DNA of 64,000 nt, taken from Burkholderia puraquae. Its GTDB lineage: Bacteria; Pseudomonadota; Gammaproteobacteria; Burkholderiales; Burkholderiaceae. Positions 10,211 through 20,474 of the stretch are shown one piece after another. The notes below the pieces were generated by a model. It was not told the DNA's origin. It did no database searches and worked only from the letters and a program-made list of their open reading frames with translations. The stretch covers positions 248,001 to 312,000 of the forward strand of contig NZ_NBYX01000002.1 in assembly GCF_002099195.1 (NCBI RefSeq). Direction: 5' to 3'. A program made the translations under genes and the position numbers. Numbering within the stretch: the stretch's first letter is position 1; the number at the start of each line of letters is the position of its first letter.

Positions 10211-10236
10211 AAAAAAGGGCGCCCGAGGGCGCCCTT
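10211..10236 (-). terminator. Rho-independent terminator for the hpnM-like gene
   Basis: A 10-bp palindromic stem AAGGGCGCCC / GGGCGCCCTT (10215-10224, 10227-10236) is followed on the minus strand by a run of six T (10216-10211). It lies between the convergent response regulator and hpnM-like genes. It would end the minus-strand transcript well and may also stop the plus-strand one. Confidence 0.8.
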
Positions 10237-10268
10237 CGTGCATCCGGACCGAGGCCTTGCAACGGCCG

Positions 10269-10865
10269 TCAGTTCGTCCGCGAATTGTGCTTCTGCAGAT
10301 ACGCGATCAGGCCATCGATCCCGCCCGATGAGAGCTGGCTCTTGAACTGCCCCTGGTAGACCTGGATCAGCCAAGCGCCCGACATGTCGATGTCGTAGAT
10401 CTTCCAGTCGTTGCCGACCTTGCCGAGACGATATCCGACCGACTGGCTGTCGCCCGGCGTCGTGACCGTCGACTGCACGAGCGCGTCGGCGCCCGACGCG
10501 CCGCCCGCCTTGAACGAGAACTTCGCGTCCTGGCTGCCGAGCTGCGCGAGCGACGCGGCGTAGGTACGCGTCATCAGCAGCTTGAACTGCTTGTACAGCT
10601 CCTGCTGCTGTTGCGGCGTGGCCTGCTTCCACGCGTCGCCGACCGCGATGCGGGTCGTACGCTCGAAGTTGGTCGCGGGCAGGAAGCGCTGCTCGACGAC
10701 CTGCGTGACCTTCGCCATGTCGCCGCCGCGTGCGGCGGGATCGGCCTTCATTGCGGTGACGGTGCCCTCGACCGCATTGCGGACGATATCGACCGGCGCG
10801 CTCTGCGCGAAAGCGGAAACCGACACGGCGGCCGCCGCGACGAAAGCAAACAGATGACGTTTCAT
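10269..10865 (-). CDS. hpnM: MlaC/Tgt2-family periplasmic lipid carrier, HpnM-like
   Basis: A 198-residue exported protein with signal peptide MKRHLFAFVAAAAVSVSAFAQ. The mature part matches the MlaC/toluene-tolerance family (VEQRFLPATNFERTTRIAVGD, then QQQQELYKQFKLLMTRTYA). MlaC proteins ferry phospholipids across the periplasm. The hopanoid-associated version is called HpnM, and I favour that name because hpnN, mlaA and the hopanoid synthesis genes follow directly. It is transcribed divergently from hpnN with about 320 bp between starts. A strong terminator lies 3'. A general MlaC outside any hopanoid role is the alternative. Confidence 0.8.
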   Translation of the reverse strand: MKRHLFAFVAAAAVSVSAFAQSAPVDIVRNAVEGTVTAMKADPAARGGDMAKVTQVVEQRFLPATNFERTTRIAVGDAWKQATPQQQQELYKQFKLLMTRTYAASLAQLGSQDAKFSFKAGGASGADALVQSTVTTPGDSQSVGYRLGKVGNDWKIYDIDMSGAWLIQVYQGQFKSQLSSGGIDGLIAYLQKHNSRTN

Positions 10866-11188
10866 ACGAATATCGCTCGATGAGAAAAAACGACCGGATC
10901 ATTGCACCGGCCGACGCTGCAAAGTATACCGGGCCTGACGCCTCGCTGCCGCGCCGTGACCGACTGTTACCTTTCAGCTTCATTTGTCACAGGCCTGCGG
11001 AGGCGCGTCGAAGCGGCGTGGCGCCGATTATGTAAATATCCCCTTATAAACCGGCCGGCCATCGGTACCGATTCCGCCGTCGCGAACAAATCTCCTTCCC
11101 TCCCCAAAACCCCCAACGTCACGACCGCCGCCACGCTGCGCCGGTATACTTGGCTACTTTGCCCTTGCCAGCCGCTTCCCACCGCCAC

Positions 11189-13822
11189 ATGGTGACATCT
11201 CTCATCGTCCGACTCGTTGCATGGTCGGTGCGTCGACCCGTCTGGGTCGTCGTCCTGTCGCTCGTCATCGCCGCGCTCAGCGGCGTCTATGTCGCGCAGC
11301 ATTTCAAGATCAACACCGACATCAGCAAGCTCGTCGACGCGGAACCGCAATTTGCCGCGCTCGGCCAGGCCGTCGATAAAGCGTTCCCGCAACGCAACGG
11401 CACGATCCTCGCGGTCGTCGAGGCGCCCGCGCCCGAATTCGCGAATGCCGCCGCGCATGCGCTGACCGAAGCGCTGCGCAAGGATGCCGAAGCCGGCCGC
11501 ATCGGCCAGGTTGCCGAGCCCGGCGGCGGGCCGTTCTTCGAGCACAACGGGCTGCTGTTCCTGTCGCCGCAGGATGTCACCGATACCACCTCGCAGCTCG
11601 CGAGCGCGCGCCCGCTCGTCAACGAACTCGCGAAGAACCCGAGCCTGACCGGGCTCGCCACCACGCTGTCGACCACGCTCGGCCAGCCGCTGCTGACCGG
11701 CCAGGTGAAACTGCCCGCGATGGCGAAGCTGCTCGCCCGCAGCGCTGCAACGGTCGACGACGTGCTGGCCGGCAAGCCGGCCGCGTTCTCGTGGCGCGCG
11801 CTGGTCGACAGCGACGCCGCGCGGCAGCCCGCGCGCGCGTTCGTCACCGTGCAGCCCGTGGTCAACTACGGCGCGCTGAAGGCCGGCGCGGAAACCAGCC
11901 AGGTGATCCGCGACGCGGCCCGTTCGCTCGACCTCGAGAAGCGCTTTGGCGCGGCCGTGCACCTGACCGGCGAACAGCCGCTCGCCGACGACGAATTCGC
12001 GTCGGTCGAAGACGGCGCGGCCCTCAACGGCGTCTTCACGCTGCTCGCCGTGCTCGTCATCCTGTGGCTGGCCTTGCGCTCGAAGCGGATGATCGGCTCG
12101 GTCCTCGTCACGCTGTTCGTCGGCCTCGTCGTGACCGCCGCGCTCGGCCTCGCGATGGTCGGTTCGCTGAACATGATCTCGGTCGCGTTCATGGTGCTGT
12201 TCGTCGGCCTCGGCGTCGACTTCTCGATCCAGTACGGCGTGAAGTACCGCGAGGAGCGCTTCCGCGACCAGCGCATCGATCACGCGCTGATCGGCGCCGC
12301 GCACTCGATGGGCATGCCGCTCGCGCTGGCCACCGCGGCCGTCGCGGCGAGCTTCTTCTCGTTCATTCCCACGGCCTATCGCGGCGTGTCCGAGCTCGGC
12401 CTGATTGCGGGCGTCGGGATGTTCGTCGCACTGCTGACCACGCTCACGCTGCTGCCCGCGCTGCTGCGCCTGTTCGCGCCGCCGGGCGAATCGAAGACGC
12501 CGGGCTTCCCGTGGCTCGCGCCGGTCGACGATTACCTCGATCGTCATCGCAAGCCGATCCTGATCGGCACGCTCGTGGTCGTGGTCGGCGCGCTGCCGCT
12601 GCTCGCGTTCCTGCGCTTCGACTTCAACCCGCTGCACCTGAAGGATCCGAACAGCGAATCGATGGCAACGCTGCTCGCGCTGAAGGATTCGCCGGAAGCC
12701 GCCGTCAACGACGTCACGCTGCTCGCGCCGTCGCTCGCGGATGCCGACGCGGCTGCGAAGCGCCTCGACGCGCTGCCTGAAGTCGGCCGCACGACCACGC
12801 TGTCGACCTTCATTCCCGCCGACCAGCCGGCCAAGCGCGCGGCGATCGCCGCGGCCGCGAGCGACCTCGTGCCCGCCCTGACGCAGCCGGCCGCGCCGCC
12901 CGCGACCGACGCGCAGCGCGTCGCCGCGCTCAAGCGCCTGTCGGACCTGCTGAGCTACGCGGCCGAAGATCATCCGGGCCCGGGCGCTGCCGCCGCGCAG
13001 CACCTGTCGGCGTCGCTCGCGAAGCTCGCCGCCGCAGATGCCGCGACGCGCGACCGCGCCGAGCGCGCGTTCTCCGACACGCTGCGCATCGCGCTCAACC
13101 AGCTCGCATCGCTGCTGCAGCCGCAGGACATCACGCGCGAATCGCTGCCGCCGCAGCTCGTGCGCGACTGGGTCGGGCCGGACGGCCACGCGCTCGTGCA
13201 GATTTCGCCGAAGGTGCCGAAGGGCGTCGACCCGAACGACGACACGATGCTGCGCCGTTTCGCGCAGACCGTGAAGGCCGCGGAGCCGGGCGCGACCGGC
13301 GGGCCGATCTCGATCCTGCATTCGGCCGACACGATCATCAATGCGTTCCTGCATGCGGCGCTGTGGTCGATCATCTCGATCACGATCCTGCTGTGGGTCA
13401 CGCTGCGCCGCTTCGGCGACGTGCTGCGCACGCTGGTGCCGCTGCTCGTGTCGGGCGTCGTGACGCTCGAACTGTGCGTCGTGCTCGGCATGCCGCTCAA
13501 CTTCGCGAACATCATCGCGTTGCCGCTGATGCTCGGCGTCGGCGTCGCGTTCAAGGTGTATTTCGTGATGGCGTGGCGCGCGGGGCAAACCGGGTTGCTG
13601 CACTCGAGCCTCACGCACGCCGTCCTGTTCAGCGCCGCGACGACGGCGACCGCATTCGGCAGCCTGTGGCTGTCGCACCACCCGGGCACGTCGAGCATGG
13701 GCAAACTGCTCGCGCTGGCCCTGACCTGCACGCTGATCGGCGCCGTGGTGTTCCAGCCCGTCCTGATGGGCAAACCGCGCGTCAAACGCGCCAAGAACCA
13801 ATCGCAAGGAATCAATGAATAA
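11189..13822 (+). CDS. hpnN: Hopanoid transporter HpnN (RND/MMPL superfamily)
   Basis: An 877-residue inner-membrane protein with MMPL/RND architecture. One N-terminal helix ([20 protein letters not shown]) is followed by a large periplasmic loop, five helices, a second loop and a final helix bundle. Typical segments are [15 protein letters not shown] after a run of helices and the matching C-terminal [18 protein letters not shown]. HpnN moves hopanoids from the inner to the outer membrane in other bacteria. The ATG at 11189 gives [17 protein letters not shown], a typical RND start; an upstream in-frame ATG at 11150 would add 13 residues. It overlaps mlaA by 8 bp. Confidence 0.9.
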   Translation: MVTSLIVRLVAWSVRRPVWVVVLSLVIAALSGVYVAQHFKINTDISKLVDAEPQFAALGQAVDKAFPQRNGTILAVVEAPAPEFANAAAHALTEALRKDAEAGRIGQVAEPGGGPFFEHNGLLFLSPQDVTDTTSQLASARPLVNELAKNPSLTGLATTLSTTLGQPLLTGQVKLPAMAKLLARSAATVDDVLAGKPAAFSWRALVDSDAARQPARAFVTVQPVVNYGALKAGAETSQVIRDAARSLDLEKRFGAAVHLTGEQPLADDEFASVEDGAALNGVFTLLAVLVILWLALRSKRMIGSVLVTLFVGLVVTAALGLAMVGSLNMISVAFMVLFVGLGVDFSIQYGVKYREERFRDQRIDHALIGAAHSMGMPLALATAAVAASFFSFIPTAYRGVSELGLIAGVGMFVALLTTLTLLPALLRLFAPPGESKTPGFPWLAPVDDYLDRHRKPILIGTLVVVVGALPLLAFLRFDFNPLHLKDPNSESMATLLALKDSPEAAVNDVTLLAPSLADADAAAKRLDALPEVGRTTTLSTFIPADQPAKRAAIAAAASDLVPALTQPAAPPATDAQRVAALKRLSDLLSYAAEDHPGPGAAAAQHLSASLAKLAAADAATRDRAERAFSDTLRIALNQLASLLQPQDITRESLPPQLVRDWVGPDGHALVQISPKVPKGVDPNDDTMLRRFAQTVKAAEPGATGGPISILHSADTIINAFLHAALWSIISITILLWVTLRRFGDVLRTLVPLLVSGVVTLELCVVLGMPLNFANIIALPLMLGVGVAFKVYFVMAWRAGQTGLLHSSLTHAVLFSAATTATAFGSLWLSHHPGTSSMGKLLALALTCTLIGAVVFQPVLMGKPRVKRAKNQSQGINE

Positions 13823-14774
13823 GGTGCGAATCATTGCGGCGACCGTTGCCGCCAGCACTGTGCTGGCCGGCTGCGCGACGGGACCGAACCGCAACCCCAA
13901 CGACCCGCTCGAGCCGATGAACCGGGCGATGTACAAGTTCAACGACACCGTCGACACGACCATCGCCCAGCCGATCGCGAAGGGGTACCAGAAGGTCACG
14001 CCGACGCCCGTGCGCACCGCGATCAGCAACTTCTTCTCGAACCTCGGCGATCTCGGCAACATCGCGAACAACCTGCTGCAGTTGCGCATCACCGATGCCA
14101 CCGAGGATCTGATGCGCGTGGCGATGAACTCGGTGTTCGGCGTCGCCGGCCTGATCGACATCGCGACGCCGGCCGGGCTGCCGAAGCATCACCAGGACTT
14201 CGGCCTGACGATGGCGCGCTGGGGCGTGCCGTCGGGCCCGTACCTCGTGCTGCCCGTGTTCGGGCCGAGCACGATCCGCGACGGCGTCGGCCGCGCGGTG
14301 GACGTGCGCTTCAACCTGCTCAACTACATCGAGCCGGCCGCGCGCAACCCGATGTATATCGCGCAGTTCATCAGTGCGCGTTCGGACCTGCTCGGCGCGA
14401 CCGACCTGCTGAAGCAGGCCGCGCTCGATCCGTATTCGTTCGTGCGTGACGCGTACCTGCAGCAGCGCAAGTCGCTGACGTATCGCAGCCAGTCGTCGTC
14501 GGCCACGCTGCCGACTTACAACGAACCGGGTGAATCGGGCGCCGTGCCGGCCGCGACGCCGGCCGTACCGGGGTTGCCGAACTACGAGGATCCGGGCGAT
14601 GCGGGCGGCGCATCGGGCGCCACGCCGAACAACGCACCGGCCGCGCCGGGATTGCCGCAGTACGACGATCCGGGTGCAGACAATGCGATGCCGGCGAGTG
14701 CGCCGGCGGCGGCACCTGCTGCGGCATCGGCAACCGCACCGGCGACGCCTGCGAGCGCTCCGGCCGCGCAGTAA
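13815..14774 (+). CDS. mlaA: MlaA/VacJ-family outer-membrane lipoprotein with proline/alanine-rich tail
   Basis: A 319-residue lipoprotein: signal peptide with lipobox VLAGC (Cys20), then the VacJ domain ([53 protein letters not shown]). MlaA sits in the outer membrane and removes or passes lipids between its leaflet and periplasmic carriers such as MlaC/HpnM. The last ~95 residues are low-complexity Pro/Ala with a repeated motif ([20 protein letters not shown]) absent from classical MlaA. Its start overlaps the hpnN stop, coupling the two genes. A strong terminator follows. The tail may interact with other envelope parts; that is inference. Confidence 0.9.
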   Translation: MNKVRIIAATVAASTVLAGCATGPNRNPNDPLEPMNRAMYKFNDTVDTTIAQPIAKGYQKVTPTPVRTAISNFFSNLGDLGNIANNLLQLRITDATEDLMRVAMNSVFGVAGLIDIATPAGLPKHHQDFGLTMARWGVPSGPYLVLPVFGPSTIRDGVGRAVDVRFNLLNYIEPAARNPMYIAQFISARSDLLGATDLLKQAALDPYSFVRDAYLQQRKSLTYRSQSSSATLPTYNEPGESGAVPAATPAVPGLPNYEDPGDAGGASGATPNNAPAAPGLPQYDDPGADNAMPASAPAAAPAAASATAPATPASAPAAQ

Positions 14775-14801
14775 CGCGGCAACGGCCGCCGCCGCAAAGA
14801 C

Positions 14802-14838
14802 AAAGAGCGCTGCAGTTCAAATGCAGCGCTCTTTTTTT
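14802..14838 (+). terminator. Rho-independent terminator after mlaA
   Basis: An 11-bp stem AGAGCGCTGCA / TGCAGCGCTCT (14804-14814, 14822-14832) is followed by a run of seven T. On the other strand the stem is followed by a few T, so it may also serve the convergent hpnG end. Confidence 0.88.
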
Positions 14839-14899
14839 GCCCACGAGAAACGAAAAACCGGGGAGAGAAGAGAAGGGCGAGAAAGGCAGCGAACGCCGC

Positions 14900-15604
14900 T
14901 CAGACGATCCGCATCGCGCCCGTACGCTCGAACGCGTGGCGCGCCTGGATAAGCGTGGTGCGCGCGGCGCGCGCATCGCTCGCGACCTGCAGCAGCGGGC
15001 CGAGTTGCGACGGCTGCTTCAGCAATTCGCGCAGGATCGGCAGGATCGCCGTGCTGCCGTCGTCGCGCAGGCCGGCCGTTGCCGCACGCGGCAGCGTGCG
15101 CCACGCCGGATCGACGATCGCGCGGCACACCGCGAACGGCACGCCGCGCGCGGCCGCAAAGGCCGCCGCGATATGCGACTCCATGTCGACGGCCAGCGCG
15201 CCCTTCGCGCGATGCAGCGAGGTCTTTTCCTGTTCGCTGACGACCGGCGCGCCGACAGCCGCGATCGTGCCGCGCGTGACGCGCGCCCAGACCGGCGTGT
15301 CGTGCAGCGCAGCGACGAGCCGCGCGCTCCAGCCCGCATCGGTCTCGACGCGACCGAACGGCCCGTCGATCGCGTTCGCGATCACGAGTGCGCCGGGCGC
15401 GAGGTCGGGCGCGAGCCCGCCCGCCGTGCCGAAGCTCACGATACCCGCGCAACCGCGCGCGGTCGCCTCGGTCAGCGCGCGTTCGAGCCGGTCGGCCCGT
15501 GCGGCAAAGACGGCCTCGACGCCGTCGCCGCGCGCAATGCGCGCCTCGAACGCCATCCCCGTCACGGCGATGACGGGCAACGTGCCGGTGGATTGCGTCG
15601 CCAC
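14900..15604 (-). CDS. hpnG: Hopanoid-associated phosphorylase HpnG
   Basis: A 234-residue protein of the nucleoside phosphorylase (PNP/UDP) superfamily. It is recognised by the early VIAVTGMAFEARIA, the GIVSFGTAGGLAP segment and ALAVDMESHIAAA with the conserved Glu of the VDMES motif. HpnG removes adenine from adenosylhopane during assembly of the extended hopanoid side chain. The gene follows shc after three bases and is the last gene of the hpnD-hpnE-shc-hpnG operon. HpnH, the radical SAM enzyme that makes adenosylhopane, is not in the window. Confidence 0.87.
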   Translation of the reverse strand: MATQSTGTLPVIAVTGMAFEARIARGDGVEAVFAARADRLERALTEATARGCAGIVSFGTAGGLAPDLAPGALVIANAIDGPFGRVETDAGWSARLVAALHDTPVWARVTRGTIAAVGAPVVSEQEKTSLHRAKGALAVDMESHIAAAFAAARGVPFAVCRAIVDPAWRTLPRAATAGLRDDGSTAILPILRELLKQPSQLGPLLQVASDARAARTTLIQARHAFERTGAMRIV

Positions 15605-15607
15605 GCG

Positions 15608-17581
15608 TTACAGCCCGAACGTCACGCGCGTCGTGTTGTCGCGCTTCAGGTTGCGATAGCGGGCGAGCGCCCACAGCGGGAAGAACTTGCGATAGCCGTG
15701 GTAGCGCAGGTAGAACACGCGCGGGAAGCCCGTCGCCGTGAAGCGCGCCTCGTCCCACAAGCCCTCTTCGTTCTGCTCGGCGATCAGGTAGTCGATGCCG
15801 CGTGCAACCGCCGGGTTGTTCACCTCGCCGGCCGCCATCAGGCCAAGCAGCGCCCACGCGGTTTGCGACGCGGTGCTCGGCGCCTGCTCGAAGCCGCGAT
15901 AGTTCAGCTTGTAGCTGTCGCCGTCCTCGCCCCAGCCGCCGTCCTTGTTCTGGATCGACAGCAGCCACTGCGCGCCGCGCTTCATGCGCGGATCGTCCGG
16001 CGTCAGGCCGGCCGCGTTCAGCGAGCACAGTGCCGTCCATGTGCCGTACACGTAGTTCATCCCCCAGCGGCCGTACCAGCTGCCGTCCGGTTCCTGCTCC
16101 TTGAGCATGTAGTCGAGCGCGCGACGGGCCGGCTCGCTGTTCAGCGTCGTCTCGCCGAGCTGCGACAGCATCGACAGGCAGCGGCCCGACACGTCGGCCG
16201 TCGGCGGATCGAGCAGTGCGCCGTGATCCGAGAACGGGATGTTGTTCAGGTAGTACTGCGTGTTTTCCGGTTCGAACGCCCCCCAGCCGCCGTCGCTGCT
16301 CTGCATCCCGACAACCCATTCGCGCGCGCGCGCGATCGAATCGCGATACGCGTCGTTCTGCTTGAGTTTCTGCGCGCGCTCCATCGCCACCGCGACCACC
16401 GCCGTATCGTCGACGTCCGGGTAGTGCGCGTTCGCATACTGGAACGCCCAGCCACCGGGCCGCACGTGCGGGCGGCGCGAGATCCAGTCGCCGCGCACGT
16501 CGAGGATCTGCAGCGGGCGCAGCCATTCGAGGCCGCGGATCGCGGCGTCCTCGGCACGCGCGTCGCCCGTTTCGAGCAGCGCATGCGCGGCGAGCGACGT
16601 GTCCCATACCGGCGACAGGCACGGCTGGCAATACGCTTCGTCGTCGTGCACGACGAGCAGCTTCTCGATCGACTTGCGCGCGATCGCGCGGTTCGGGTGA
16701 TCTTCCGCGTAGCCGAGCACGTCGTACATCATCACCGCGTTGGCCATCGCCGGATAGATCGCGCCGAGGCCGTCCTCGCCGTTCAGGCGCTCGTCGACGA
16801 ACGACACGGCCTGGCGGATCGCGCGTTCGCGCGTGTAGCTCGGGAACAGGCCGTCGACCGCGCGCAGCGCATGGTCGACCACGCGGAAGAACGCGAACCA
16901 GCCGGCGCTCTGGTGACCCTGGCGCGGCAGCAGCCCGGCGTTGACGGGCGGATCGATGAACAGCTCGTCGATGCGCACGCCGCGCGGATTCTTCGCGAGC
17001 GGGCGCTTCGCGTTCAGCACGAGCAGCGGCACGATCACGGTGCGCGCCCAGTACGACACCTTCGACAGATGGAACGGGAACCACTGCGGCAGCAGCATGA
17101 TCTCGACCGGCATCATCGGCACCGCGCGCCACGGAATCGCGCCGTACAGCGCGAGCTGGATGCGCGTGAACACGTTCGACATCTCGGCGCCGCCCATCGC
17201 GTGGATGGCCTGGCGCGCACGCTGCATGTGCTCGGCGTTCTCGTCGTCGCCGATCACCTTCAGCGCGAAATACGCCTTCACGCTCGCGCTGATGTTCGGC
17301 GCACCGTCGGTGAACAGCGGCCAGCCGCCGTCCGCCTGCTGGATGCGGCGCAGATACTTGCCGATCTTCTGCTCGAGTTCGAGGTTCGGCGTCTCGCCGA
17401 GATAGTGGACGAGCAGCACGTATTCGGCGGGAATCGTCGAATCGGCTTCGAGTTCGTAGACCCAGTGGCCATCCGCGTTCTGCGCGGCCAGCAGCGCGTC
17501 GGTCGCGCGCGCGACGGCTGAGTCGACGCCGGCCGGCACGGCGCCGGCGGACAGGACAGCCATTTCGGTGAGATCGTTCAT
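15608..17581 (-). CDS. shc: Squalene-hopene cyclase
   Basis: A 657-residue cyclase, normal size for the family. It carries the proton-donor motif DVDDTA near residue 390 and many QW repeats (for example QQADGGW, QNKDGGWGED, QEPDGSWYGRW). It converts squalene to hopene and diplopterol at the inner membrane. The ATG at 17581 is preceded on the minus strand by GAGAGGGA and gives MNDLTEMAVL. It sits 11 bp after hpnE in the same operon. Cepacia-complex hopanoids are linked in the literature to membrane stability and resistance to antimicrobial peptides. Confidence 0.97.
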   Translation of the reverse strand: MNDLTEMAVLSAGAVPAGVDSAVARATDALLAAQNADGHWVYELEADSTIPAEYVLLVHYLGETPNLELEQKIGKYLRRIQQADGGWPLFTDGAPNISASVKAYFALKVIGDDENAEHMQRARQAIHAMGGAEMSNVFTRIQLALYGAIPWRAVPMMPVEIMLLPQWFPFHLSKVSYWARTVIVPLLVLNAKRPLAKNPRGVRIDELFIDPPVNAGLLPRQGHQSAGWFAFFRVVDHALRAVDGLFPSYTRERAIRQAVSFVDERLNGEDGLGAIYPAMANAVMMYDVLGYAEDHPNRAIARKSIEKLLVVHDDEAYCQPCLSPVWDTSLAAHALLETGDARAEDAAIRGLEWLRPLQILDVRGDWISRRPHVRPGGWAFQYANAHYPDVDDTAVVAVAMERAQKLKQNDAYRDSIARAREWVVGMQSSDGGWGAFEPENTQYYLNNIPFSDHGALLDPPTADVSGRCLSMLSQLGETTLNSEPARRALDYMLKEQEPDGSWYGRWGMNYVYGTWTALCSLNAAGLTPDDPRMKRGAQWLLSIQNKDGGWGEDGDSYKLNYRGFEQAPSTASQTAWALLGLMAAGEVNNPAVARGIDYLIAEQNEEGLWDEARFTATGFPRVFYLRYHGYRKFFPLWALARYRNLKRDNTTRVTFGL

Positions 17582-17592
17582 CGGTCCCTCTC

Positions 17593-18846
17593 TTATTGTG
17601 TCTGGAGCACGTCCGCGGCCAGCTGGCCGGAGCGGATCGCGCCCTCGATCGTGGCGGGCAAGCCGGTGGCAATCCAGTCGCCCGCCAGCACAAGATTGGT
17701 CCAGCGCGTACGCACGGCCGGACGCTTCATTTCCTGCGACGGCACCGCCGCAAAGCCCGCGCGCGGCTCGACGACGAGCTGCCACGCGGGGATGGTTTCC
17801 GGGTTCGCGCCGGTCACGCGCGCGACGTCTTCCCAGATGCGCCGCGCGAGCGTGTCGCGCGGCGTGTCGAGCCAGCGGCCCGCGTCGCGGATCGTCGCCG
17901 CGAGCTGGCCGCCGCCGGTGCGCACCGTATCGACGACACCGTTGACCACGGCCGTCTGCAGCGGAGTGCCGGCCGGCGCTTCGACCGCGAAATACGCGGT
18001 CACGACCGCGCTGAACGTATCGGGCGCGGTGAGTTCGGGCACGAGCGGCTGCGCGACCTCGGGCGGCACGGCCAGCACGACGGCGTCACCCGGCGCGAGA
18101 TCGATGCGCTCGCCGCCGACCGAGATCGCATCGACCGCATTGCCGTGCGCGCCGAATTCGAACGCGTCGAGCCGCGAGTTCAGCCGGATCTGCGCGCCGC
18201 CGTGCTGCAGCATCCGCAGCGCCGGTTCGACGAATGCGCTGCCGAGGCCGTGGCGCGCGACGAGCGGACGGCAACCGGGGCCGCCCGCGGCAAACGTGCC
18301 GTACAGCGCCGCGCGCGCGAGTTCGGCACTCGCGTGGCGCGGCTCGACGTTCAGCACACCGAGGAAATACGGCCGCAGCCAACGTTCCCACAGCATGCCG
18401 TCGCATCGCATCGTCTGTGCGAGTGAGCGGCCCATGCGCGCGAACGCGAGCGGGGCAAGCGCGAGGTAGTCGAGCGGCGTCGTGCCCGGCGCGCGCGACG
18501 CGGCATCGAACAGCCACGACGGCCAGCGCCCGTTGCCGAAGCGCAGCGTCCAGCGCTGCTGCGACGCGACGTCGACGACCGGGAATTCAGGCAGCGCGGG
18601 CCCCGCGAGCTGGTCGGCCGCGCCGATCGCGCGCAGGTAGCGCTGTGTCGCGGGCTGTCCCGCGAATACCGTGTGCAGCCCGCTGTCGAGCGTCGTGTTC
18701 AGCGTCCCGTCGAACCACGAGCGGCAGCGGCCGCCCGCATGCGCGTGCGCGTCGTGCAGCACGATGCGTCGCCCGCGGCGTTGCAGCTCGACCGCGGCCG
18801 ACAGGCCGGCAAGGCCGGCGCCGATCACGTGGACGGTCCTGGGCAT
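17593..18846 (-). CDS. hpnE: Hydroxysqualene dehydroxylase HpnE (FAD-dependent amine-oxidase fold)
   Basis: A 417-residue flavoprotein with an N-terminal Rossmann FAD motif (HVIGAGLAGLSAAVELQRRG) and a GGRCRSW segment after the first strand pair. The C-terminal end NLVLAGDWIATGLPATIEGAIRSG is typical of the amine-oxidase/phytoene-desaturase superfamily. HpnE reduces hydroxysqualene to squalene, the last step of the HpnCDE route. It lies between hpnD (13 bp gap) and shc (11 bp gap) in one operon. Without that context it would only be called an FAD oxidoreductase. Confidence 0.9.
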   Translation of the reverse strand: MPRTVHVIGAGLAGLSAAVELQRRGRRIVLHDAHAHAGGRCRSWFDGTLNTTLDSGLHTVFAGQPATQRYLRAIGAADQLAGPALPEFPVVDVASQQRWTLRFGNGRWPSWLFDAASRAPGTTPLDYLALAPLAFARMGRSLAQTMRCDGMLWERWLRPYFLGVLNVEPRHASAELARAALYGTFAAGGPGCRPLVARHGLGSAFVEPALRMLQHGGAQIRLNSRLDAFEFGAHGNAVDAISVGGERIDLAPGDAVVLAVPPEVAQPLVPELTAPDTFSAVVTAYFAVEAPAGTPLQTAVVNGVVDTVRTGGGQLAATIRDAGRWLDTPRDTLARRIWEDVARVTGANPETIPAWQLVVEPRAGFAAVPSQEMKRPAVRTRWTNLVLAGDWIATGLPATIEGAIRSGQLAADVLQTQ

Positions 18847-18859
18847 CGAGTCGGTCGGC

Positions 18860-19732
18860 TCAGAACAGCGCGTAGCGCGCGGCGATCATCAGCATGCGCG
18901 CCTTCGGCTTGCGCAGCGGCGCGCGCGGGAAGGCAAAGCCGCGTGCGATCGCGGCTTCGAGAATGCAGCGATACGCGCCCGACATGATGCGCGGCGCCTT
19001 CACCTGCGCACGCGGGCAGGTATCCATCACCGCGTCGGCCTGGCGGAAGTGCTCGAGCGCGCGCTCGACGAGCGTCGCGCATACGCGCGGCAATGCCGGA
19101 TCGCGCACGATCGTCGCCGGATCGGTGATCGCGATGCCTTCGCGCGCGAGCAGCTCGCGCGGCAGGTAGCAACGGTTGATCGCCGCATCGTCGTCGATGT
19201 CGCGCAGGATGTTGGTCAGTTGCAGCGCGCGGCCGAGGTGATGCGACAGCGTGATTCCTTCGGCTTCAGGCATCCCGAATATCCTCACCGACAGCCGGCC
19301 GGCTGCGCTCGCCACGCGATCGCAGAAGAGGTCGAGCGTCGGTTCGTCCGGCGCGCAGATGTCTTCGACCGCATCCATCGCCATCCCGTCGATCATCGCG
19401 TGGAAATCGTCGCGCTGCAGGTTGAATGCGCGGATCTCGCGGTCGAGCGCGGCCAGGTGGCGCGGCGGGCGGCCGGCGAAGCACGCGTCGATGTCCGCGC
19501 GCCAGCGATCGAGGCCCGCGTTGCGCTCGGCGCGCGGCAGGTCGCTGTCGGCGATGTCGTCGACCGCGCGGCAAAACGCGTAGACCTGGAACATCGCATC
19601 GCGCTGCGCGGCCGGCAGGATGCGCATCGCAAGATAGAAAGAACTGCCCGATGTGACGGCAGCAGCGTCGGTTTCTTGTTCGTCCACGACGGAATTGGAA
19701 ACGGCCAAGACGAGCTCCACGGAGACACCCAC
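18860..19732 (-). CDS. hpnD: Presqualene diphosphate synthase HpnD (squalene/phytoene synthase family)
   Basis: A 290-residue protein of the trans-isoprenyl head-to-head family. It has the two Asp-rich motifs AVDDIADSD (around residue 55) and LTNILRDIDDDA (around residue 170), plus the AFCRAVDD signature. It joins two farnesyl diphosphates to presqualene diphosphate, feeding HpnC and HpnE. The start taken here is a GTG; the family begins close to SGSSFYLAMRILP, so the first ~25 residues may not be translated. It is the first gene of the hopanoid operon. HpnC, a paralogue, is not in the window, so HpnC rather than HpnD is possible. Confidence 0.85.
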   Translation of the reverse strand: MGVSVELVLAVSNSVVDEQETDAAAVTSGSSFYLAMRILPAAQRDAMFQVYAFCRAVDDIADSDLPRAERNAGLDRWRADIDACFAGRPPRHLAALDREIRAFNLQRDDFHAMIDGMAMDAVEDICAPDEPTLDLFCDRVASAAGRLSVRIFGMPEAEGITLSHHLGRALQLTNILRDIDDDAAINRCYLPRELLAREGIAITDPATIVRDPALPRVCATLVERALEHFRQADAVMDTCPRAQVKAPRIMSGAYRCILEAAIARGFAFPRAPLRKPKARMLMIAARYALF

Positions 19733-19966
19733 GCGGGGCGATTGAAGAAGCCATGCCCGGCTGGGATGGTCAGGGTGTCAAATGCGTGCGAGATATGCGA
19801 ACGATCGACGCAGACAGGCACAAATTACCGGCCGGAAGCCGGAATTGGGCGAAAGTATAGCAATCTTTGAAGTTCGATGGCGGACACGCGCCACGTCCGG
19901 CGGGGCGCCGGGCACCGCTGTCGGGCCGGCACGGCGGCCTCGGGGGAACGGGTTCCGCGCGGCGCG

Positions 19967-20299
19967 TCAGCCGTAAACGATGTCACGCTGCAGGTCGAGC
20001 GCAATGAGCCCCATTTCGCGGGTGAGCTGCAGCATCGAGCGGCGTTCGAGGCGCGAGCCCATGAAGCTCGTCACGCGGCCGTCGGGCTCCGCGGTGAACT
20101 GGAAAACCGCGCCGCCCGTGCCGAACCACGCCCCCGGCACATCGGGCGATTCCTGCCAGTCGATCTGCGCGAACACGCGCGCGATGCCAGCACGCACCAG
20201 GTCGCCCGGGCCGATCGGCGGCGCGATGTCGCCCAGGTCGTCGAGCGAGTAGGGGCCGGGCTTGTCCGGCTTCCGGTAGAAGAGGTAGTCGACGTTCAT
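19967..20299 (-). CDS. Small conserved hypothetical protein
   Basis: A 110-residue protein starting MNVDYLFYRKPDKPGPYSL, with a mixed alpha/beta look (VFAQIDWQESPDVPGAW, VFQFTAEPDGRVTSFMG, LTREMGLIALDLQRDIVYG). No signal peptide, membrane helix or metal-binding motif is seen. I do not recognise the family. It stands alone between the hopanoid operon and a hydrolase gene. A longer start 27 bases upstream would add MWLCSRLLP and looks less likely. Codon use agrees with its neighbours, which supports a real gene. Confidence 0.6.
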   Translation of the reverse strand: MNVDYLFYRKPDKPGPYSLDDLGDIAPPIGPGDLVRAGIARVFAQIDWQESPDVPGAWFGTGGAVFQFTAEPDGRVTSFMGSRLERRSMLQLTREMGLIALDLQRDIVYG

Positions 20300-20474
20300 G
20301 GGGAGCAATCGCGAGCAAAGCCACAAATTAGCGCGCTTCGGAATAAATTCATATCGGATACGGACGAAACGTGGCCTGCACGAGACAAGAGGGACGGATC
20401 AAAACCGGCCCGTCTGGGCGCGCGCGGGTTCGTCTAAGATGACACCTTTCTCAAAATCTAAAGACCCGGACATC

